A stretch of DNA of 10,478 bases, from contig JAFQUG010000140.1 of NCBI GenBank assembly GCA_017408625.1, positions 1-10,478 on the forward strand, written 5' to 3'. The DNA comes from Clostridia bacterium (GTDB taxonomy: Bacteria > Bacillota_A > Clostridia > Oscillospirales > CAG-272). This document shows, in pieces, positions 1-6,580 of the stretch; positions within the stretch are counted from its first letter, which is position 1, and every line of letters starts with the position of its first letter. A model generated the notes under the pieces. It searched no databases, was not told where the DNA came from, and worked only from the letters and a program-made list of their open reading frames with translations. The position numbers were made by a program, and so were the translations under genes.

Positions 1-2121
1 GTGCTGCTGACCCCCATGATCACCTACCCCTCCTCCATGAATACCTACTTTGACGTGGAGCACTTTGTCATTCAGAACGGCATTGATCACGACAAGATCA
101 GCGGGATCATCATGAATGAAACGCTGAACCGTCTGGGTCTTGCGGAAGAGGATCTGCTTGATCCCGACAATTACGATCAAGAGCTGCTGACCAAGACCTA
201 TGCCGAGGTTTCTGACGAGATGTACGACGAGCTGTTGGCGCAATACTCCAAGAAGGTTTGCGACTTCTCATACCTTGACCTTGAGGAGCGCGAAAACACC
301 ATGTATTCCTCCATGTCCTACAAGACCGATTCGGAATACATGCAGGGCTATTTCCCCAACTATGATAACGTCAACACAGCGCTCTACAGCCTGTACTCCT
401 TAGTGCCCCTGCGCATTGTCAAGCTGGATCCCGATGCGGATATGATGGACGAGTTTGGCGTGCTTGAGCCTGAGCACATCATCTCCTACTACTTTGACGA
501 CGTGGACGAGGACGGAAACACCTACACGATCTACAACCGTGTCAGCATCAGCAAGAAATCCTCTACCGGTATCTATTACGCTTACGGTGAAATCATGACC
601 GAGGATGAGGATGGTGAATATTACTACCTCTACACACCCATGCTGCTTGAGCTTTACGAGAGTGCAGTTCCCTTCCTTGAATGGAGCGATGTCGACTGGT
701 ACGATCCTTACTTCGTACAGCTCAATATCGCCTACATTCAGGACGTCATCTACTCCTGGGGACAGAATAACATCTCGTTCTCACTGGACAACTCCGCTAC
801 CTCTCAGATGGTCTACCTGCCCGGCCGAGGACAGGGACACACCGCCACCTTTGACGGCCGGGAGCTCTCCTATACCGTACAGAAGATAGACGGAAAATTC
901 GTGCTTGTGGACAAGGATGGCAACGCATTGACTCCCATTCACACGTCGGATTACATGGTATCCGCCCAGTATGCATCCAAGGGTACGGTAGAATATCCCT
1001 ATCCGCAATACGCAAGAGACTACATGTTCATTGAAAACGTGCAGGATTCGGAAAACGGTCGCTACACCTACTACATGTACTTCCGCGCAGATGCAAGCGA
1101 AAAATACAAGCTTTGTGCCGACGTCAAGATTCTCAACGCAGCAGGCGACCTCCTCGGAGCAAACACCATTGAAGGGAAAGCCGCTTACGAAACTGACTAT
1201 TTCTATACCAAGGCCGGTTATTTGTTCATGCTGCCCAAGGGCAGTGATCTCGGTGCGCAGCTGCCCGAAAAAGCAGGCAGCTGGGGAACGGGAACGGTCT
1301 ATGTCACAGCAGACGGACAAAATATCCTGATCGACGACAAGACGGGTGCGTTCTACAATGTAAAAACTCTGACCCCTCCCATTTACTTTACCGACAAGGA
1401 TACCTCCTCGATGGTGATCAACAGTGCCCAGAAGGACGGCTTGATCTATTATCCCACGGGAAACACCGAGCTGAGATTCAACGAGGATGAGGAATACTTT
1501 GAAATCTACAATGTAGCAAAGCAAGCCTGGAGCAAGGCTTCTACTTCCAACTGCACGCTGGGCGTCTGGGGCAGCGGCTCTTACTACAAGACCGCTGACG
1601 GCTCGTACATCTTGGTAGACGCCAAGACCGGAGAATGGGGCTACCTCTATCTCTCCTCTGTTGGTTCAGGCAATATGACAGTCAGTGCCAACGGTGAGCT
1701 GCTGGATTACGAGGTCGTTTTGCACACGGCAGCCGGCAAGGAGCAGAATTCTCTGGCAGCGGACAACTTCCGCAAGATGTACCAGGGTCTGCTGTATGCC
1801 TCGGTGGAGGGTGCTACTGATCTCTCCGAAGAGGAAATGGCCGCGTTCAGAGCCCTGCCCGACAGCGAATGTCAGCTCAAGCTGACCATTACCGCCAAGG
1901 ACCCCGACGGTACCGAACGCCATACCATCTACCGCTTCTACCGCTACACCAACCTCAAATCCTACATGACGGTCGAGCTGGTGGACTCCCCCGACGATCC
2001 GGGTGATCCTCAGAACGGCCAGGGCACCTTCTTCGTGCTCTCCACCTTTGTGGAAAAGCTGATTGCGGATGCCGAGAGAGTCGTGGACGGCCAAGAGGTC
2101 GTTGCGACAAGCAAAAACTAA
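1..2121 (+). CDS. Large acidic, Tyr-rich protein, C-terminal 706 residues (possible DUF4340-like)
   Basis: The frame is open from the window edge to a TAA at 2119-2121, so this is the 3' part of a longer gene. The GTG at position 1 is probably an internal valine, since no ribosome binding site can be seen. The visible protein is rich in Tyr, Asp and Glu, has no membrane segment, and ends in ...VVATSKN. Its middle part (residues about 180-250, with FLEWSDVDWYDPYFVQLNIAYI) and its end (about 590-690, with DNFRKMYQGLLYASVEG and a strand-rich tail) resemble, from memory, Clostridia proteins with DUF4340, which often sit beside GldG/GldF-type ABC transporter genes. That family assignment is an inference and no transporter gene is in view. 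Between these parts are repeated strand motifs of the type GKFVLVDKDGN, NILIDDKTGAFYN and SYILVDAKTGEWGY, which look like beta-hairpin repeats. Likely extracytoplasmic, with an N-terminal anchor outside the window. Confidence 0.85.
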   Translation: MLLTPMITYPSSMNTYFDVEHFVIQNGIDHDKISGIIMNETLNRLGLAEEDLLDPDNYDQELLTKTYAEVSDEMYDELLAQYSKKVCDFSYLDLEERENTMYSSMSYKTDSEYMQGYFPNYDNVNTALYSLYSLVPLRIVKLDPDADMMDEFGVLEPEHIISYYFDDVDEDGNTYTIYNRVSISKKSSTGIYYAYGEIMTEDEDGEYYYLYTPMLLELYESAVPFLEWSDVDWYDPYFVQLNIAYIQDVIYSWGQNNISFSLDNSATSQMVYLPGRGQGHTATFDGRELSYTVQKIDGKFVLVDKDGNALTPIHTSDYMVSAQYASKGTVEYPYPQYARDYMFIENVQDSENGRYTYYMYFRADASEKYKLCADVKILNAAGDLLGANTIEGKAAYETDYFYTKAGYLFMLPKGSDLGAQLPEKAGSWGTGTVYVTADGQNILIDDKTGAFYNVKTLTPPIYFTDKDTSSMVINSAQKDGLIYYPTGNTELRFNEDEEYFEIYNVAKQAWSKASTSNCTLGVWGSGSYYKTADGSYILVDAKTGEWGYLYLSSVGSGNMTVSANGELLDYEVVLHTAAGKEQNSLAADNFRKMYQGLLYASVEGATDLSEEEMAAFRALPDSECQLKLTITAKDPDGTERHTIYRFYRYTNLKSYMTVELVDSPDDPGDPQNGQGTFFVLSTFVEKLIADAERVVDGQEVVATSKN

Positions 2122-2133
2122 ATAAAAAAGCAA

Positions 2134-2171
2134 GGGCTGCGCCAATCACTTGGCGTAGCCCCTGTGTTTTT
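2134..2171. terminator. Bidirectional rho-independent terminator between convergent genes
   Basis: A 12-bp stem (2134-2145 with 2150-2161) closes a 4-nt loop, TCAC. On the plus strand it is followed by a T-rich stretch (TTTTT at 2167-2171). On the minus strand it is followed by TTGCTTTTTTATT (complement of 2121-2133). The one imperfect pair (2139/2156) is G-U in the plus transcript but A-C in the minus transcript, so the hairpin is somewhat stronger for the upstream gene. It lies between the stops of the two convergent genes. Confidence 0.85.
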
Positions 2172-2181
2172 CTTCCCTTAT

Positions 2182-5100
2182 TTATTCTTTCTTTTTCTTG
2201 AAGCAAAGCGGGAGCGCAAGGATGGCCACGGGAGCAAGTGCGGCCAAGGAGATCAGCGCGCTCTTGCATCCGCTCTTAGGCGCAGGATCGCTCTGCTCTT
2301 CGGAGGTATCGGAATTCCCCGATTGCACGCAGCTCTGTCCGCCCTGATTCTCGCTATCCTCGGGTACAGGCATTGCCGCCTTGAGCGTACGGATCAGCAC
2401 GTCCATTGAGGTAGAGGTCAGATACACGTTCTCCATGCCGGCCTGCGCCTTTACGTACGCCTCTGCTGCCTTGTCACCGCCTGCCGCCACGTATTCGTCC
2501 ATAACGCTTTGCAGCGCACTCTTGTCACAGATCGGCTTGCCGTAGGCCTCGATCTCGGAAAGCTGCAGCATATAGCCGTCCGCAGCTGTATCGCGCAGCT
2601 TGGTCGCCTCAAATTTAACCATGGCAGCCGCGATCGGCTCGGCAAGCGTGACCTCGTAAGGCTTGCCCGGATTTTTGCTGCCCGTTTGCTTGTCGATTGA
2701 GATCCAGTTCTCACCGTCCTCTGACAAAAGGATCTCAAAATCCACAGGCCACAGATCGGTGATGGGATGCACCACGATGCGGTCGACGGCAAACAAATCA
2801 CCGAAATCAATGATCACGTACTCGGTGGACTCAGCCTTATCGTGGATCTTGACGTTGGAGGTCCAGCCGTTGGTGGTCACACCGTCGTTGATAAACTTGC
2901 CCGACCAACCCCAGGCAATATACTCCTGGCTTGTGTCGCTGGACACCTCAAACGGTCTGTTCAGGGCAATATTCATGCCCTCGGTATATACGATCTCCTC
3001 TGCGGGCTTGTTATCCGTGCCTGCAGCCCCGACCGAGCCGTCGTCCATAAAGATCTCGATCTCGGCTATGGCCAAAGCGCCCGTATATCCCGTGATCTCC
3101 AGCTTGACGTAGCGTGCATTGACTGCATCAAAGGTAAAGCTGGGGATCTCTTTTCTTGCATTGACATCGCTCTGCTCATGCACCTTTTGCCAGCTCTTGC
3201 CGTCAGTCGACACGCTGATGACCACGGTTTTGCCAAAGCTCTTGCCCAGCGTTTTGCCGCTGCCTGCGGGATAGATATCCACGCGGTTGAGCTTGGTTGC
3301 ATACCCCAGATCCACCACGATCTCGGATTGCTTGGTCTTATTGGATGCCCATCCGAGCGTGCCGTTTGCCTCGCATGCGCGGTTGCCGTCGTTGAGATTG
3401 TCCATATACTGCTCCGACGTACCCGTTGAGCTGTTGCACGTGATCTGGGCATCTGCCGCCAGGTTGGCCCCTACGGGAGCCTGCGAAAGCGGCTTGGAGA
3501 AATCAAGCCCTTCGGGCAGCGCGAACAGCTCCCCGTCACCCGCAGCCAGCTCCAAGGTCAGCTTACCGCCGCCAATATCCACCGCCGAGAGCGTGCCATC
3601 CGTCTTGCTGACGCGCTGCAAGGAGGTGATCGAAGCATCAAGGCGCAGTGAAAGCGTTTGCTTTTTGGAGAAATCGTTATTGACCACCATCAGGTAGTTT
3701 CTGCCGCTCTCCTTATCCTTGAGCAAAGATACGGTATAGTTTTTGTTATCATCCGGCTGCAGGGGGAAATCCTCGGGAATGCTTTGCTGTCCCCAGGTCT
3801 CTCCGTTGAGGTAGATCTCCAATGCATCACAGCCGATCAGCACCTTACCCAGCGCCAACACCTCGTGATTGATCTTACTGACCGCTGCGTAATGCTTGTT
3901 CGGTACACCCGTGGAGGAAATGATACCGTCCGCAAACGGCTCGGAGCGATCCACGGGAGTAAACCAGGTAAAGTAAGAGATCTGCTTATAGCCGTATGCT
4001 AAGTACATGTAGATCTCATAGCGGATCTCGCTGTCGGTCGGGCGGCGGTATGCGCCCGGAATGCAAACGCTCTGGATATACGCACCGGTCTTGACGTCGT
4101 TTGCAAGGCCGACGTCGTGGCAGGCGTCCATGTTGGAAAGGAAGCCCACGCGGTCCATGCTGCCTGCTGCAGTACCGTAGGGATAGCGGTCGTACATCAG
4201 ATAATCCAAGGGGTAACCCGTGGACGCACAAAGCTTGCACCAGTCGTTCATCTGGCTGATATACGTATCCAGATTGGCATACGCGCCCGCAGGCAGGAAA
4301 TTCAGATGCATATACTTATCCGGCTCAAGCATTTTGAGCGTGCGATACGCATCGATAAAGGTATTGGGATTGAACGGCTCATCCAGCATGTAGTAGCCGC
4401 CCACACCGGGAACGCCCTTGTATTCCTCCACCACGGCCTTGATCTGCTCTTCATTCATACGCAACAGATTGCTGCCCAGGCGGTCGTCGCCCACCGTCAT
4501 CAGCATGCCGTATTTGTCGCAAAGCTCCAGCATTTTTTCCTGCGTTGCCTTGGCTCCCAGCGCGTCGCCCGAGCCCATGACATAGGTAATGCCTGCATCG
4601 GCCATCAGCTTATATTGCTCGTCGTTGATATAGTCCTTTGTGGGCGGCCAGAAGATCGAGATCATGATGTTCTCGTCAAATCTGCTCTTTTCCTCTACCA
4701 CCTGCACAGTGCAGGTCTCGGTCACGCCGCCCGCCGTTGCGCTGACCGTGGCCTTACCCTTGGCCTTGGCGGTGATCTTGCCGCTCGCATCCACCGATGC
4801 GACCGATGCGTTATCCGATTTCCAGGTCACGGCAGGATTGCTCTCAAAGCCCGAAAACTGCATGGAAAGCTGTGCGCTCTCGCCCACGACCAGCTCCAGG
4901 GCGTGCTTGTTCAAGGCGATCTTTTGAATGGATTTGCCGTACACGGCCACCTCGGCAAGCTGCACCAAAAGGCCGTCCGAGGACTGTCCCGCACCTGCGG
5001 ATTCCACCGCGTAGCGTTCAGTCACGTGGATCTTGACGTACCTTGCCTTGGTCGGAGCAAAATCATGCACGCCGGGATTTTTATTGACGCCCGGATTTCC

Positions 5101-5550
5101 TTCGCTGCGCACGACCTCGGTGTACGCTTGATTATCAAGCGAAACCGAAACGGTATACGTCACAGGGAAATTATTGCCGCTGCCCGTGGGGAACAGCACC
5201 ACACGGCAGATCTCGGTCGCCTCGCCAAGATCCAGCGTCAGCGTCACGGGCTTGGTCTTGTCGGTTTCCACATCGTAAGGATTGGTCGACCAACCGGTGT
5301 TCATCTTGCCATCCACCAGCATGGCCTTGCACCAGTTTTCACTCGCCATTTCGTATGAATTCTCCCCCGAGGTCTTGGACGAAGCCTTGGAGACCGATAC
5401 CGACGCGCCCTCGGCTACGTTGACGCTGCCCGACGGTGCGTTGTCTTCAATGTCACTATCAGCAGCAAGCGTCGGGATGCTCAGGCACCCTATCATCAGA
5501 ATCAGCACAAAAATCGCGCTCAGAATACGGCTCGTTGTCATTTTCACCAT
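2182..5550 (-). CDS. Secreted multidomain glycoside-hydrolase-like protein with three F5/8 type C domains and BIG2
   Basis: This 1122-aa protein starts at ATG 5550, chosen over the longer open frame because GGGAGGG lies 5 nt upstream and a signal peptide follows at once (residues 1-30, h-region ILSAIFVLILMIG, likely cut after TLAA). Domains in order: discoidin/F5-8C (about 42-205), BIG2 Ig-like (207-287), a TIM-barrel-like region (294-590), a beta-sandwich (605-678), two more discoidin domains (694-836 and 857-1005), a short helical segment (1008-1060), a Ser/Glu/Pro-rich linker, then SGCKS, a hydrophobic helix and KKKKE (1093-1122). In the barrel, GYYMLDEP (385-392) puts Glu391 where many clan-A-type hydrolases have the acid/base; YFTWFTP (526-532) could be another active-site strand. 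The discoidin modules suggest carbohydrate or glycan binding at the cell surface. Substrate and GH family are not recognised. A lipobox-like MIGC (19-22) is an alternative processing site. Confidence 0.9.
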   Translation of the reverse strand: MVKMTTSRILSAIFVLILMIGCLSIPTLAADSDIEDNAPSGSVNVAEGASVSVSKASSKTSGENSYEMASENWCKAMLVDGKMNTGWSTNPYDVETDKTKPVTLTLDLGEATEICRVVLFPTGSGNNFPVTYTVSVSLDNQAYTEVVRSEGNPGVNKNPGVHDFAPTKARYVKIHVTERYAVESAGAGQSSDGLLVQLAEVAVYGKSIQKIALNKHALELVVGESAQLSMQFSGFESNPAVTWKSDNASVASVDASGKITAKAKGKATVSATAGGVTETCTVQVVEEKSRFDENIMISIFWPPTKDYINDEQYKLMADAGITYVMGSGDALGAKATQEKMLELCDKYGMLMTVGDDRLGSNLLRMNEEQIKAVVEEYKGVPGVGGYYMLDEPFNPNTFIDAYRTLKMLEPDKYMHLNFLPAGAYANLDTYISQMNDWCKLCASTGYPLDYLMYDRYPYGTAAGSMDRVGFLSNMDACHDVGLANDVKTGAYIQSVCIPGAYRRPTDSEIRYEIYMYLAYGYKQISYFTWFTPVDRSEPFADGIISSTGVPNKHYAAVSKINHEVLALGKVLIGCDALEIYLNGETWGQQSIPEDFPLQPDDNKNYTVSLLKDKESGRNYLMVVNNDFSKKQTLSLRLDASITSLQRVSKTDGTLSAVDIGGGKLTLELAAGDGELFALPEGLDFSKPLSQAPVGANLAADAQITCNSSTGTSEQYMDNLNDGNRACEANGTLGWASNKTKQSEIVVDLGYATKLNRVDIYPAGSGKTLGKSFGKTVVISVSTDGKSWQKVHEQSDVNARKEIPSFTFDAVNARYVKLEITGYTGALAIAEIEIFMDDGSVGAAGTDNKPAEEIVYTEGMNIALNRPFEVSSDTSQEYIAWGWSGKFINDGVTTNGWTSNVKIHDKAESTEYVIIDFGDLFAVDRIVVHPITDLWPVDFEILLSEDGENWISIDKQTGSKNPGKPYEVTLAEPIAAAMVKFEATKLRDTAADGYMLQLSEIEAYGKPICDKSALQSVMDEYVAAGGDKAAEAYVKAQAGMENVYLTSTSMDVLIRTLKAAMPVPEDSENQGGQSCVQSGNSDTSEEQSDPAPKSGCKSALISLAALAPVAILALPLCFKKKKE

Positions 5551-5555
5551 AATTT

Positions 5556-5563
5556 CCCTCCCT
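5556..5563 (-). promoter_or_regulatory. Ribosome binding site fixing the start of the secreted protein
   Basis: The minus strand reads AGGGAGGG, 5 nt before the ATG at 5550. The open frame continues upstream to 5712, but that extension would cross the promoter and has no signal-peptide character, so this site decides the start. Confidence 0.8.
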
Positions 5564-5583
5564 TTTTCAAAGGTTATATGCAA

Positions 5584-5612
5584 ATTATACCATACTGCTA
5601 TACACTTGTCAA
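5584..5612 (-). promoter_or_regulatory. Consensus sigma-A promoter for the secreted protein
   Basis: On the minus strand TTGACA (5612-5607) is followed after exactly 17 nt by TATAAT (5589-5584), both perfect matches. Transcription should start near 5577, giving a leader of about 27 nt before the ATG at 5550. The -35 box lies within an 11-bp palindrome, ACTTGTCAAGT (5604-5614), which could be an operator or could simply be chance around the box. Confidence 0.85.
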
Positions 5613-5629
5613 GTACGCGCATCCCACAC

Positions 5630-5658
5630 TTGACACCCCCTTGGAAAAGGTGTATAAT
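5630..5658 (+). promoter_or_regulatory. Consensus sigma-A promoter for the metF-metH operon
   Basis: TTGACA (5630-5635), a 17-nt spacer and TATAAT (5653-5658) all match consensus. The expected start is near 5665, about 24 nt before the metF ATG. The -35 boxes of this promoter and the divergent one are separated by only 17 bp (5613-5629). The 10-mers ACACTTGTCA (5602-5611) and ACACTTGACA (5626-5635) form a near-perfect direct repeat with 24-bp periodicity. Confidence 0.85.
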
Positions 5659-5674
5659 AAATGTAACTATTTTC

Positions 5675-5679
5675 GGGAG
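5675..5679 (+). promoter_or_regulatory. metF ribosome binding site
   Basis: GGGAG lies 9 nt before the ATG at 5689. It selects this start over an in-frame ATG at 5578, which lies upstream of the promoter and would add 37 residues not typical of MetF. Confidence 0.65.
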
Positions 5680-5688
5680 CCGGCAGAT

Positions 5689-6567
5689 ATGAAGATTACG
5701 GATATTTTGCAAAACAATACTCTTTCCCTCTCCTTTGAGGTATTTCCACCCAAGACAGACTCAGCCTTTGCAAGCGTGGAGCAGGCGATCGACCAGATTG
5801 CCGCACTGCATCCACCCTTTATGAGCGTGACGTACGGCGCGGGCGGCGGCACAAGTCAATATACGTTGGATATTGCCAAGCACGTCAAGGCGACCTACGG
5901 CGTGCCCATGCTTGCGCACCTGACCTGCGTTTCGTCCAGAAAGGAAACCGTCGCAAAACAGATCAAAGCGATCAGCGAGGCGGGCATTCAAAACGTCATG
6001 GCCCTGCGCGGTGATATCCCCGCGCACCTGCAGGATGCGGATCGCGCAGCCTGGGATTACCGCCACGCCGTTGATCTGGTACGCGAGCTGCGAGAGAGCG
6101 GTGCGGACCTTTGCATCGGTGGCGCGTGCTACCCCGAGGTACACCCCGAAAGCCGCAATCAGAAGGATGATTTGCGCTATCTTGCCGAAAAGGTGGACGC
6201 AGGCTGCGATTTTTTGACCACGCAGATGTTCTTTGATAACAATCTCTTCTATAATTTCATGTACAAGGCGCGTGAAGCGGGCATCACCGTGCCCGTGCTG
6301 CCCGGTATTATGCCCATTACCAACGCGACTCAGGTCGAGCGCGCCATCAAGCTGTCCGGCTCACACATGCCGCGCAGATTTTTGTCACTCGTGGACAAAT
6401 TCGGCAACGATCCCGCTGCCATGCAGCAAGCGGGCATTGCGTACGCAACCGACCAGATCATCGACCTGTTTGCCAACAACGTCACACACGTGCACGTCTA
6501 TTCCATGAACAAGCCGGACGTGGCCGCCGCCATTATGGCAAATCTTTCAAACATTCTCGGAAAATAA
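5689..6567 (+). CDS. metF: 5,10-methylenetetrahydrofolate reductase
   Basis: A 292-residue flavoprotein of normal MetF length, cytosolic. It reduces 5,10-methylene-THF to 5-methyl-THF, the methyl donor for methionine synthesis. The hallmarks are present in order: FEVFPPK with Glu17 (equivalent of the E. coli catalytic Glu28), VTYGAGGGTSQ (47-57), LTCV (78-81), ALRGD with Asp109 (equivalent of E. coli Asp120, near the flavin), GGACYPEVHPE (144-154), DFLTTQMFFDN with Gln179 (174-184), and LPGIMPI (204-210). It is the first gene of the operon; metH starts 13 nt after its stop. The start at 5689 is about 24 nt downstream of the predicted transcription start, so the leader is too short for a riboswitch. 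No metV partner gene is seen nearby, so it probably works alone with NAD(P)H or with an unlinked electron donor; that part is inference. Confidence 0.96.
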   Translation: MKITDILQNNTLSLSFEVFPPKTDSAFASVEQAIDQIAALHPPFMSVTYGAGGGTSQYTLDIAKHVKATYGVPMLAHLTCVSSRKETVAKQIKAISEAGIQNVMALRGDIPAHLQDADRAAWDYRHAVDLVRELRESGADLCIGGACYPEVHPESRNQKDDLRYLAEKVDAGCDFLTTQMFFDNNLFYNFMYKAREAGITVPVLPGIMPITNATQVERAIKLSGSHMPRRFLSLVDKFGNDPAAMQQAGIAYATDQIIDLFANNVTHVHVYSMNKPDVAAAIMANLSNILGK

Positions 6568-6580
6568 GCGGAGGAATTTT

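Noticed and set aside
781..1524. Minus-strand open frame (247 codons) inside the first gene
   Set aside because: Antisense shadow of a strongly coding frame, without domain features.
4117..5358. Long plus-strand open frame (413 codons) opposite the secreted protein
   Set aside because: It is antisense to discoidin/BIG2 coding sequence, has a His/Arg/Ile-rich composition typical of reverse frames, and no ribosome binding site or recognisable domain.
5578..5688. 37-residue N-terminal extension of MetF
   Set aside because: It would begin upstream of the consensus promoter, and the extension is not MetF-like; the ribosome binding site supports 5689.
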